A DNA stretch of 11,809 nucleotides, taken from the NCBI GenBank assembly GCA_036260255.1, contig DATAAF010000017.1:1-11809 (forward strand), in the 5' to 3' direction. The position numbers were made by a program, and so were the translations under genes. Positions within the stretch are counted from its first letter, which is position 1. Every line of letters starts with the position of its first letter. This stretch comes from DASZJY01 sp036260255. GTDB taxonomy: Bacteria; Actinomycetota; Acidimicrobiia; Acidimicrobiales; AC-14. This document shows, in pieces, positions 4,984 through 11,809 of the stretch. The notes below the pieces were generated by a model. It was not told where the DNA came from, did not search any database, and saw nothing but the letters and a program-made list of their open reading frames with translations.

Positions 4984-6085
4984 ACACGGCGAGGTCCTGC
5001 GCTGCGCCTGACCGGGTGAGCGGAGGCAGGCGCAGCAGCAGGGCCTGCAGCAGTAGGGCCTCGTTGGGGTTGCGGACGAGGTTCTCCGACGCGGCGCGGA
5101 GCGCCTCGACGGCCGCCACCGCCGCCCGCCGGTCCGTGGTCCCCGCCATCAGGGCGTCGCGGTAGGCGGCGGAGAGGGTCGCCAGCCCGAAGCGCAGCTC
5201 GTCTGTGCGCAGCCGCCGGAGCTCGCGCCGATGGCGGTCGGCCAGCTCCTTGCGGCCCGCGCCTCGTTCGCCGGAGCGCTCGACCCGCTCCTCGAGGGCG
5301 GCCTGCTCGGCCGCCTGGCGCGCCTGCAAGGGCCCCACGGCAGCGCCCGCCAGCAGCTCGCCCAGCTCGGCGGCCAGGACCGCCACCGTCGCCCCGGTGC
5401 CGTCGAGGCGCGACGGAACGGCCCGCCAGGCCCGGCGGCGCTCGGCGAAGCCAGGGTCCGACGCCAGCAGGCGGGCCCGGTCCAGACGCCCCCCGGCCGC
5501 CTCGGCCACGTCGGCGGCGGTGCCAGGATCGGTACCCTCGGCCACGAGTGCGGCGACCAGGTCGGCGGGGCCGAGAGCGGCGAACTCGATGCGCACGCAG
5601 CGGGACGCGATGGTCACCAGCTCCGAGGGGACGTGCTCGGCCAGCACGACGAACACGGTGCTGGCGGGCGGCTCCTCGATCACCTTCAGGAGGGTCGGGG
5701 CCGCTTCCCGGACCAGGTGGAAGTCGGAGAGGACCAGCACCTTGCGGGGCCGCTCGTTGGGCGTGCGCAGGGCCAGTCGCTGGATTTCCCGCGCCTGGGC
5801 GACGGTGATGTATGGGCCCTGCCGCTCGACCACGACCAGGTCGGGGTGGACCTCGGCCCCCACCCGGACGCACACGTCGCACTCGGAACAGCCGCCCTCG
5901 GGGCAGAGCAGGGCGGCGGCGAAGGCGAGGGCGGCCGGGCGCTTGCCGCTCCCCGGCGGCCCGGTGAACAGATAGGCGTGCACCGGTGCCCGAGCGGCAG
6001 CCCGGAGCTGGTCGACGGCCCGGTCCTGGCCGACGACCGCGTCGAACACCCGGCCAGCCCGGTCTGGCCGGCTCGCGGGAATCAC
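4970..6085 (-). CDS. holB: DNA polymerase III delta' subunit (clamp-loader ATPase family)
   Basis: The start is GTG 6085, overlapping the tmk stop as GTGA, giving 371 residues. Domains in order: an AAA+ module with GQDRAVDQL (19-27), Walker A GPPGSGKR (42-49), a four-Cys zinc site (Cys61, 66, 69, 72), an aspartate-containing VLVLSDFHL strand at the Walker B position (116-124), LLKVIEEPP (132-140) and the delta'-type SRC sensor motif (161-163). A Glu/Arg/Ala-rich C-terminal half follows, as in long actinobacterial homologues. Delta' loads the beta clamp as part of the DnaX complex. DnaX (tau/gamma) shares the AAA+ and zinc features, but size and the tmk neighbour favour HolB. It is the last gene of the topA-MFS-tmk-holB run, and its 3' end overlaps the convergent lipoprotein gene by 14 bp. 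Confidence 0.9.
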   Translation of the reverse strand: MIPASRPDRAGRVFDAVVGQDRAVDQLRAAARAPVHAYLFTGPPGSGKRPAALAFAAALLCPEGGCSECDVCVRVGAEVHPDLVVVERQGPYITVAQAREIQRLALRTPNERPRKVLVLSDFHLVREAAPTLLKVIEEPPASTVFVVLAEHVPSELVTIASRCVRIEFAALGPADLVAALVAEGTDPGTAADVAEAAGGRLDRARLLASDPGFAERRRAWRAVPSRLDGTGATVAVLAAELGELLAGAAVGPLQARQAAEQAALEERVERSGERGAGRKELADRHRRELRRLRTDELRFGLATLSAAYRDALMAGTTDRRAAVAAVEALRAASENLVRNPNEALLLQALLLRLPPLTRSGAAQDLAVSTPP

Positions 6086-6726
6086 GAACGCGCTCCCCGC
6101 GGCGACCCCGGCGCGGCGCGGGCGGAGACGGCGGCCCACACCTGGGCGGCCACGTCCTCCTCCGATCCAGCGCCGTCGACCACCACCCAGCGATCGGGGT
6201 CGGCGGCGGCGAGAGCGAGGTACCCCTCGCGGACGCGCTGGTGGAAGGCGTCGCCGATCGCCTCCAGGCGGTCGAGGCGGCGGCCGTGCTGGCGGGCTCG
6301 CACCACCGGCGGCAACACGTCGAGGAGCACCACCACGTCGGGCTCGAGCCCGTCGGACGCCCATCCGGAGATCCGGTCGAGGTCGGCGACGTCGAGGCCG
6401 CGGCCGTACCCCTGGTAGGCGAGGGTGGAGCCCGAGAACCGGTCGGTCACCACGTCCTGCCCCCGTGCCAGGGCGGGGCCGACCACCTCGTGCACATGCT
6501 GGGCCCGGTCGGCCGCCATGAGCAGGGCCTCCGTCCGCGGGTGGGGCTCGCCGGCGCCGGAGCGCAGGACAAGGTCCCGGATCCGCCGGCCGAGCTCCGT
6601 CCCGCCCGGCTCCCGTGTCAGCACCGCCCCCATCCGGGCGGCGAGGAGGCGCGCCTGGGTCGACTTGCCGCTCGCCTCGCCCCCCTCCAAGGCGATGAAG
6701 CGCCCCCGCTCGCCGTGCTCGCTCAC
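6082..6726 (-). CDS. tmk: Thymidylate kinase (dTMP kinase)
   Basis: The 214-residue protein phosphorylates dTMP to dTDP with ATP for dTTP synthesis. Visible motifs: FIALEGGEASGKST (10-23) including the P-loop, REPGGT (38-43), the DRFxxSxxAYQG signature (95-106) and an Arg-containing lid segment around ARQHGRRLDRLE (144-155). The start GTG 6726 has AGGAG (6734-6730) three bases upstream, is overlapped by the stop of a 36-codon mini-ORF (GTGA), and leaves an eight-residue lead before RFIALEGG. Those first codons are repeated upstream at the end of the MFS gene, so the start region has been duplicated. The stop overlaps holB. Confidence 0.95.
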   Translation of the reverse strand: MSEHGERGRFIALEGGEASGKSTQARLLAARMGAVLTREPGGTELGRRIRDLVLRSGAGEPHPRTEALLMAADRAQHVHEVVGPALARGQDVVTDRFSGSTLAYQGYGRGLDVADLDRISGWASDGLEPDVVVLLDVLPPVVRARQHGRRLDRLEAIGDAFHQRVREGYLALAAADPDRWVVVDGAGSEEDVAAQVWAAVSARAAPGSPRGARS

Positions 6727-6832
6727 GATCTCCTCTGGTGAGCTGCGCTCGGCTCGCCTCGAGGGGCCACCGGCCCCTGCGGGCGGTGGCCGAGGGGCAG
6801 GTGCCGGCGGCCCCGCTCGCCGTGCTCGCTCA
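6704..6832. repeat. Exact 22-bp direct repeat at the tmk start, copies 107 bp apart
   Basis: The copies at 6704-6725 and 6811-6832 are identical over 22 bp; extending the match, 25 of 26 positions agree. On the minus strand both encode xSEHGERGR, one as the tmk N-terminus (GTG start) and the other directly at the MFS stop (ATG start). The 85 bp between the copies contain a small hairpin and the tmk ribosome site. A duplication or insertion at the gene junction is the simplest explanation. Confidence 0.9.
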
Positions 6833-6833
6833 T
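6723..6833 (-). CDS. 36-residue mini-ORF bridging the MFS gene and tmk
   Basis: The ATG at 6833 overlaps the MFS stop (ATGA) and has GAGG four bases upstream. The ORF ends with a TGA overlapping the tmk GTG (GTGA). The first nine residues (MSEHGERGR) copy the tmk N-terminus; the rest is His/Pro/Arg-rich (RHLPLGHRPQ to AAHQRRS) and resembles no protein I know. Its frame differs from that of tmk. It may be a by-product of the duplication that carries ribosomes across the gap to preserve coupling, rather than a functional peptide. Confidence 0.4.
   Translation of the reverse strand: MSEHGERGRRHLPLGHRPQGPVAPRGEPSAAHQRRS
6762..6778. repeat. 7-bp hairpin within the MFS-tmk junction
   Basis: AGGGGCC (6762-6768) and GGCCCCT (6772-6778) are perfect complements around ACC. 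In the mRNA the stem would lie about 36-52 bases upstream of the tmk start, between the two copies of the direct repeat. It may affect translation or mark the inserted sequence; there is no T-tract, so it is not a terminator. Confidence 0.35.
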
Positions 6834-8287
6834 GTTGCCTCGGTGCCGTCGGCCAGGCTCTCGGGATCGCGCCGTCGGGCGCCGTCGGCCCCGCCCCGGA
6901 CGGTGAGCAGGGCGACGGTGCCGGCCACCAAAGTGATCGTCGCCCCGATCCACAGGGTCAGGCGGACCCCGGGAAGGCTCACCGTCAGGCCCCCCAAGCT
7001 GACCTCCCCGTCGAGCAGGCGCTCGGACAGGCCGTTCAGGGCGCTGGAGAGCAGGGGGGCGACGGCCAGCGAGAGCAGCAGGCACAGGCGGGAGAGGGTG
7101 TAGAAGGCGGCAAAGATCCGTCCCCGGAGGTCGTCCTCGACGCACTCCTGCAAGATCGTGAAGCCGAGGACGTAGACCGCCCCGGCGCACACGCCCATGA
7201 GGGCGATGAAGGCCATCGTCGGGCCCAGGCTCGACATCGAGGCCGACGCCATCATCGCCCCGCCCGCCACCAGGACGGCGGGGGCGAAGAGGGCCTGATG
7301 GGGGAGCCGTCGCTGGAGGACGGTCAGCCCCACGACGCCGATCGCCGCGCCCATGCCCAGCGCGGTGAGCAGCAGCCCGAACCCCGCCGGTCCGGCTTGC
7401 AGCACGTCGCGCGCGAACACCGGTCCGAGGGGCGCCACCATGCCGCCGCCGATGAGGCCGGTGCCCAGGCCGATCATCACCGCCCGCACCAGGGGGCTGC
7501 TGCTGATGTAGCGCCAGCCCTCCTTGACCTCGGTGAACGTGCGACCGAGGTCGATCCGCTGGTTCCGGTTCGCCGGCGCCCGCCGGGGCAGGGTCAGCGT
7601 GGAGATCAGGAATGCGGAGAGAAAGAAGGTGAGCATGTCGGCGTAGATCGCCAACGACTCCTGGTTGAGGCGGAGGAAGTCGAGTGCGTCGTGGCGCCCG
7701 AGGACGTCCGCCACCTTGGCCAGGCCGGCGAAGATCGCCGAGCCCACCGGGAAGGTGCCGTAGGCGGCGGCCAGGGAGAGGGAGTTGGCGCTGGCCAGGC
7801 GGTCGATGCTCACCAGGTTGGGGACGGACGCCTCCTTGGCGGGCGACCACAGGAGGGTCAGGACCTCGAGAAGCAGAGAGGCGACGAAGAGGCCGAGCAC
7901 CGAGTCGACCAGGGGCAGGAAGCCCATGACGACGCCCCGGCCCACGTCGCAGAAGATCATCACCCGCTTGCGGTCCCAGCGGTCGACGAGCACCCCTCCC
8001 ACCGAGGCGAGGAAGAACCCGGGCACCAGGCGAGCGCTCATGACCACGCCGACCGCCGCCTCCGGCGAGGAGCCCCCAACGCGCGTCGCGAGGGCGAGGA
8101 TGGCGGCCAGCCCGATCCAGTCCCCGAGCGACGACGCCACCTGGGCCAGCCAGAGCCGGAAGAACGAGCTCGAGCCCAGCAGCTGCGGGCCGCGGGGCTC
8201 GCCCTCCCGGGCGACGGCGTCCATGGGGGCGGTGGGCGTGCCCTCGACCGAGTCGGGCCCGTCGGCGGACGTCCCAGGCTCGCCCAC
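6830..8287 (-). CDS. MFS transporter (MFS_3 / EntS-like exporter family)
   Basis: The 485-residue integral membrane protein has a hydrophilic N-terminus of about 40 residues and then about 10-12 hydrophobic segments, beginning at FFRLWLAQVASSLGDWIGLA (42-61). The loop VLVDRWDRKRVM (99-110) is the MFS motif A between helices 2 and 3, and a similar half-repeat follows the central loop with FTEVKEGWRYI, typical of the EntS/macrolide-efflux-like branch. The substrate is unknown. It lies 32 bp behind topA and its stop overlaps the mini-ORF start. From memory some actinobacteria carry a fused MFS-dTMP kinase protein, so the pairing with tmk is probably ancient. The GTG 8287 start lacks a good ribosome site; ATG at codon 22 is an alternative. 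Confidence 0.88.
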   Translation of the reverse strand: MGEPGTSADGPDSVEGTPTAPMDAVAREGEPRGPQLLGSSSFFRLWLAQVASSLGDWIGLAAILALATRVGGSSPEAAVGVVMSARLVPGFFLASVGGVLVDRWDRKRVMIFCDVGRGVVMGFLPLVDSVLGLFVASLLLEVLTLLWSPAKEASVPNLVSIDRLASANSLSLAAAYGTFPVGSAIFAGLAKVADVLGRHDALDFLRLNQESLAIYADMLTFFLSAFLISTLTLPRRAPANRNQRIDLGRTFTEVKEGWRYISSSPLVRAVMIGLGTGLIGGGMVAPLGPVFARDVLQAGPAGFGLLLTALGMGAAIGVVGLTVLQRRLPHQALFAPAVLVAGGAMMASASMSSLGPTMAFIALMGVCAGAVYVLGFTILQECVEDDLRGRIFAAFYTLSRLCLLLSLAVAPLLSSALNGLSERLLDGEVSLGGLTVSLPGVRLTLWIGATITLVAGTVALLTVRGGADGARRRDPESLADGTEAT

Positions 8288-8319
8288 GCGGTCAGGCTAC
8301 GAGAAGAGACGCGACAGGA

Positions 8320-11094
8320 TCAGGCTTCGGTCCCCGTTGCCGGCGACGACCGCCCCTTCGACGACCCCGCCTTCGGCTTCGCCGGCTTCGCCCGCTTCGC
8401 CCCCTTCGACGACCCCTTCGCCGCCTTGGCCGCCTTGGCCGCCTTGGTCGCCTTCTGGGTCTTCTTGACCGTCTTCTTGACCCGGCCCCGGCGCGGCTTG
8501 GCCGGTCCCCGCTCGCGCCGGTCCTGGAGGAGCTCGGCCGCCCGCTCGAGGGTGATGCTCTCCGGGTCGTCGCCGGTCCGCAGGGACGCGTTGGTGGTGC
8601 CGTCGGTGACGTAGGGACCGAAGCGCCCCTCCCGGAGCTCGATCGGCGCCGCCGAGACTGGGTCGGTGCCCAGCTGGCGGAGGGGCCCGGCGGCCGCCTT
8701 CTGGCCCCGGCCCCGGCGGGGCTGGGCGAGGATGCGAAGCGCCTCGTCGAGGGTGAGGCTGAACAGCTGGTCGTCGTGCCCCAGGCTGCGGCTGTCCGAG
8801 CCCTTCTTGACATAGGGCCCGTAGCGGCCGTTGTGGACGGAGATCTCCTCGCCGTCGGCGGGGTCGACGCCCACGACGCGGGGCAGGCTCAGGAGCTTCA
8901 GGGCGTCGTCCAACGTCACCGAGTCGAGGGTCATGCCCGAGAGAAGCGACGACGTCCGGGGCTTCTGCTTGGCCCCGGCGTCGCCCTCGCCCAGCTGCAC
9001 GTACGGCCCGTAGCGACCGGCCCGGGCGATCACGGGGAGGCCCGTTTCCGGGTCGGTGCCCAGCACCCGGTCGCTGCTGGGCTTGGCCAGGAGCTCCTCG
9101 GCCCGCTCGACGGTGAGCTCGTCGGGGGGGAGATCGTCGGGGAGGGCGGCCGTCTCCTCGCCCCGCGACAGGTAGGGGCCGTACCGGCCGACCCGCACGA
9201 CGATCTGGCGGCCCTCGGCGTCGGTGCCGATCGGGATGGAGTTCACCGCCTTGGCGTCGATGGCGTCGAGGCGCTCGTCGACCATGGCCTTGAGCCCGCC
9301 GCGCCCGTTCCCGAAGTAGAAGCGCGACAGCCAGGGCTGGGCCTCCTCCTGGCCGGCGGCGATGCCGTCCAGGTCGTCCTCCATGCGGGCGGTGAAGGCG
9401 TAGTCGACGAGGTCGGCGAAGTGGTGCTCGAGCAGCTGCACGACCGCGAACGCGGTGAACGAGGGCACCAGGGCAGCGCCCTTCTTCCACACGTAGCCCC
9501 GCTCCTGGATGGTGGCGATGATCGAGGCGTAGGTCGAGGGACGGCCCACGCCGAGCTCCTCGAGCGCCTTGACCAGGGAGGCCTCGGTGAACCGGGGCGG
9601 CGGCTGGGTGGTGTGGTCGGTGGCCTCCAACGCCAGCGCGTCCAGGCCGTCCCCGGCGGCGAGGGCCGGCAGGCGCACCTCGCGGTCCTCCAGCCTGGCG
9701 TCGGGGTCGTCGGAGCCTTCCACGTACGCCCGCAGGAAGCCGGGGAACTCGATGACCTTGCCGGACCCGGCGAACTCGGCGTCCTCCCCCGCCGAGGAGG
9801 TCGCCCCCAGGCGCACCTGCACGCTCTTGCCCCGGGCGTCGGCCATCTGCGACGCGACCGTCCGCTTCCAGATGAGGTCGTAGAGGGCCAGCTCGTCGGG
9901 GGCCAGCTCGGCGGCGACCTCGTCGGGGGTGCGGAAGGTCTCGCCCGCCGGACGGATGGCCTCATGGGCCTCCTGGGCGTTCTTGACCTTCTTCTCGTAG
10001 CGGCGGGGCTGGTCGGGGACGTACTGGCGGCCGTACAGCTGGGTGGCCTGGGCCCGGGCGGCGGCGATGGCGGTGTCGGACAGGGCCGTGCTGTCGGTGC
10101 GCATGTAGGTGATGTAGCCGTTCTCGTAGAGGCGCTGGGCGACCGACATCGTGCGCTGGGACGTGAACCGCAGCTTGCGCCCCGCCTCCTGCTGGAGGGT
10201 CGACGTGAGGAAGGGCGGGTAGGGCGAGCGGCGGTAGGGCTTCTCGTCGACCGAGCGCACCGCGAACCGGGCGTCGCCCAGGCGCTCGGCCAGCCCGACG
10301 GCGGCGTCGTGGTCGAGGACGACGATCTTGGTGCCCCCGATGACGGTGCCCGTCTCGCCGAAGTCCCGCCCGGTGGCCAGGCGGGTGCCGTCGAGGGCGA
10401 CCAGGGTGGCGCCGAACTGCTGGCCGTCCTCGTCCGCTGACGCCCCGCCCGCGGGGGCGAACGTGCCCTCGACGCCCGAATAAGCGGCCGGCTTGAAGCG
10501 CATGCGGGCCCGCTCGCGCTCGACGAGGATTCGGGTGGCCACGCTCTGCACCCGACCGGCCGACAGCTTGGGAAGGACCTTCTTCCAGAGGACGGGCGAC
10601 ACCTCGTAGCCGTAGAGGCGGTCGAGGATGCGGCGGGCCTCCTGGGCGTCGACCAGGCGGCGGTCGAGGTCGCGGGTGTGCTCCACCGCGTCGCGGATGG
10701 CCGACGGCGTGATCTCGTGGAACACCATCCGCTTCACCGGGACCCGGGCGGGGGGCGAGAGCACCTCCAGCAAGTGCCAGGCGATCGACTCGCCCTCGCG
10801 GTCCTCGTCGGTGGCCAGGTAGAGCTCGTCGGCCTGCTTCAGCAGCTGGCGCAGGCGGGTGACCACCTGCTTCTTCTCGGGCGCCACGACGTACAGGGGC
10901 TTGAAGCCGGCCTCCACGTCGACACCGAGGCGGGCCCAGGACTCGCCCTTGTAGGCGGGGGGGACGTCGGCCGCCGTGCGGGGGAGGTCGCGGACGTGGC
11001 CGACGGACGACTCCACGAGGAAGTCGCTGCCGAGGAACCGGGCGATGGTCCGGGCCTTGGCGGGCGACTCCACGATCACGAGGGGCTTGGCCAC
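8320..11094 (-). CDS. topA: DNA topoisomerase I (type IA), actinobacterial form
   Basis: The 924-residue enzyme relaxes negative supercoils through a 5'-phosphotyrosine. The TOPRIM domain opens with VIVESPAKA (6-14) and holds Asp96/Asp98/Glu100 in TDEDREGE. Further motifs are KLSAGRVQSVATRIL (176-190), the active-site Tyr330 in YITYMRTDS, AQEAHEAIRP (373-382) and LGVGRPSTYASII (514-526). There are no Cys4 zinc fingers. Instead four C-terminal repeats carry GRYGPY or GRFGPY (636-641, 693-698, 756-761, 823-828), then a Lys/Ala/Ser/Arg tail (868-924) including KAAKAAKAAK encoded by 9-bp repeats, as in mycobacterial TopA, where a basic tail aids DNA binding and strand passage. The GTG start lies eight bases from a -10-like box, suggesting a leaderless mRNA. 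It heads the MFS-tmk-holB run. Confidence 0.98.
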   Translation of the reverse strand: MAKPLVIVESPAKARTIARFLGSDFLVESSVGHVRDLPRTAADVPPAYKGESWARLGVDVEAGFKPLYVVAPEKKQVVTRLRQLLKQADELYLATDEDREGESIAWHLLEVLSPPARVPVKRMVFHEITPSAIRDAVEHTRDLDRRLVDAQEARRILDRLYGYEVSPVLWKKVLPKLSAGRVQSVATRILVERERARMRFKPAAYSGVEGTFAPAGGASADEDGQQFGATLVALDGTRLATGRDFGETGTVIGGTKIVVLDHDAAVGLAERLGDARFAVRSVDEKPYRRSPYPPFLTSTLQQEAGRKLRFTSQRTMSVAQRLYENGYITYMRTDSTALSDTAIAAARAQATQLYGRQYVPDQPRRYEKKVKNAQEAHEAIRPAGETFRTPDEVAAELAPDELALYDLIWKRTVASQMADARGKSVQVRLGATSSAGEDAEFAGSGKVIEFPGFLRAYVEGSDDPDARLEDREVRLPALAAGDGLDALALEATDHTTQPPPRFTEASLVKALEELGVGRPSTYASIIATIQERGYVWKKGAALVPSFTAFAVVQLLEHHFADLVDYAFTARMEDDLDGIAAGQEEAQPWLSRFYFGNGRGGLKAMVDERLDAIDAKAVNSIPIGTDAEGRQIVVRVGRYGPYLSRGEETAALPDDLPPDELTVERAEELLAKPSSDRVLGTDPETGLPVIARAGRYGPYVQLGEGDAGAKQKPRTSSLLSGMTLDSVTLDDALKLLSLPRVVGVDPADGEEISVHNGRYGPYVKKGSDSRSLGHDDQLFSLTLDEALRILAQPRRGRGQKAAAGPLRQLGTDPVSAAPIELREGRFGPYVTDGTTNASLRTGDDPESITLERAAELLQDRRERGPAKPRRGRVKKTVKKTQKATKAAKAAKAAKGSSKGAKRAKPAKPKAGSSKGRSSPATGTEA

Positions 11095-11102
11095 GGCCCG
11101 AG

Positions 11103-11131
11103 AGACTGGGCGGTCAGCCGGCCCCTGTCAA
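11103..11131 (-). promoter_or_regulatory. Putative topA promoter
   Basis: On the minus strand a perfect TTGACA (11131-11126) is followed after 17 bases by CAGTCT (11108-11103), which keeps the key A and T of a -10 box. The expected transcription start coincides with the GTG at 11094 within a base or two, and no Shine-Dalgarno is visible, so the transcript is probably leaderless. It lies in the 86-bp divergent region with dedA. Confidence 0.5.
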
Positions 11132-11166
11132 ACGGGTCTGCTCGCGGCGGCCCCGCCGCGGGCTAC

Positions 11167-11172
11167 TAGCCT
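11167..11172 (+). promoter_or_regulatory. Possible -10 element for the DedA-family gene
   Basis: TAGCCT fits TAnnnT and lies eight bases before the GTG at 11181, which would again make the start codon the transcript's first bases. No -35 match and no ribosome-binding site is visible. Confidence 0.3.
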
Positions 11173-11180
11173 GCCGCCCG

Positions 11181-11809
11181 GTGGGGCCCCACGACCTGAT
11201 CGAGACGTTCGGCACGATCGGCATCTTCGCCATCGTGTTCGCCGAGTCGGGCGTGCTGGCGGGCTTCTTCCTGCCCGGGGACTCCCTGCTCTTCACCGCC
11301 GGGCTGCTGGCCTCCCAGGGCGACCTCAACATCGCCCTCCTGCTCGTGGGCTGCCCGGTGGCTGCCATCGTCGGCGACCAGGTCGGGTACCTGTTCGGGC
11401 GGCGGGTGGGCCCCGCCCTCTTCCGCCGGCCCGACTCCCGCATCTTCCGGCAGCGCCACGTCGAGGTGGCGCGTGAGTACTTCGCCGAGCACGGGTCGAA
11501 GACGATCGTGCTGGCCCGCTTCGTGCCCATCGTCCGCACGTTCGCCCCGGTGATCGCCGGCGTGGCCCAGATGCCCTACCGCACGTTCGTCACCTTCAAC
11601 GTGGTCGGGGGCGTGCTCTGGGGCTTCGGGGTGACGCTGGCCGGCTACCTCCTCGGCCAGGTGATCCCCCACGGCGACCGCTACCTCTACCCCATCATCG
11701 CGGTGATCGTGCTCGTGTCGTTCCTCCCCGTGCTCCGGGAGGCCCTGCGCCACCGCCGCGAGCGGCGGGTCGAGCGGGTGGCGGCCGAGTCCCCCAGCGA
11801 ACCGGCGGT
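11181..11809 (+). CDS. DedA / SNARE-associated family membrane protein (3' end missing)
   Basis: The frame starts at GTG 11181 and runs off the window after 209 codons. Diagnostic DedA features are FAESGVLAGFFLPGDSLLF (about residues 20-38, with the Glu and the F-PGD re-entrant loop), GDQVGYLFGRRVG (about 66-78), and RFVPIVRTFAPVIAG plus NVVGGVLWG in the second half-repeat. Several hydrophobic segments follow, then a basic C-terminal segment (REALRHRRERRVERV), so little is missing. DedA proteins are inner-membrane proteins, some of which act as undecaprenyl-phosphate or phospholipid flippases; the substrate here cannot be deduced. It is divergent from topA. Confidence 0.9.
   Translation, partial: MGPHDLIETFGTIGIFAIVFAESGVLAGFFLPGDSLLFTAGLLASQGDLNIALLLVGCPVAAIVGDQVGYLFGRRVGPALFRRPDSRIFRQRHVEVAREYFAEHGSKTIVLARFVPIVRTFAPVIAGVAQMPYRTFVTFNVVGGVLWGFGVTLAGYLLGQVIPHGDRYLYPIIAVIVLVSFLPVLREALRHRRERRVERVAAESPSEPA

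Noticed and set aside
4970..6364. A longer HolB starting at 6364
   Set aside because: The added N-terminus lies inside tmk and is Arg/Pro/Gly-rich. The GTG at 6085 overlaps the tmk stop and precedes the conserved GQDRAV region closely.
6425..8614. A 729-codon plus-strand open frame opposite tmk, MFS and topA
   Set aside because: It spans three genes with clear motifs on the other strand and has a biased Gly/Gln/Asp/His/Arg composition with no domain.
8776..10440. A 554-codon plus-strand open frame opposite topA
   Set aside because: It is antisense to an unmistakable topoisomerase gene. Its Gly/Val/Leu/Glu/Asp-rich low-complexity composition is the normal shadow of GC-rich codons.

Overview
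The window is very GC-rich with a strong G/C bias at third codon positions and many GTG starts. Together with the gene set (an actinobacterial-type topA whose C-terminus carries R-Y-G-P-Y repeats and a Lys/Ala tail instead of zinc ribbons, followed by an MFS gene, tmk and holB), it suggests a chromosomal contig of a high-GC Actinomycetota. Acidimicrobiia or a related uncultured lineage is my best guess; that placement is inference from gene order and protein style, not a database match.

Positions 1-3312 look like the integrase-proximal end of an integrated element. A tyrosine recombinase gene on the minus strand sits directly behind the 3' end of a tRNA-Thr(CGT) gene, the classic layout of a tRNA-targeted island. 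Behind the integrase, and coupled to it by four-base overlaps, are a MazF/PemK-like toxin gene and a 48-codon acidic ORF that could be its antitoxin. Positions 1-1825 hold only small or broken plus-strand genes. At several points convincing coding sequence jumps from one frame to another, usually by one extra C in a C-run, while the 8 kb of core genes to the right are all intact. The element therefore looks decayed; assembly error is the main alternative.

Positions 3313-11809 are chromosomal backbone: the tRNA; a roughly 535-bp stretch without a supported gene; a plus-strand lipoprotein with a cupredoxin-like domain; and a convergent minus-strand operon reading topA, MFS transporter, a 36-codon mini-ORF, tmk, holB. 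The MFS/mini-ORF, mini-ORF/tmk and tmk/holB junctions are all four-base stop/start overlaps, so translational coupling is likely. The operon joins chromosome topology (TopA), dTTP supply (Tmk) and the sliding-clamp loader (HolB). Divergent from topA is a DedA-family membrane protein cut by the window end.

The most interesting points are: (1) the MFS-tmk junction, where the first codons of tmk are duplicated 107 bp upstream, creating a mini-ORF that bridges the two genes; (2) the integrase/toxin/acidic-ORF operon, in which the conserved toxin N-terminus lies upstream of the first normal start codon and a CTG codon overlaps the integrase stop; (3) the cluster of frame breaks confined to the element; and (4) promoter-like elements placed so that the integrase, topA and dedA mRNAs could be leaderless.
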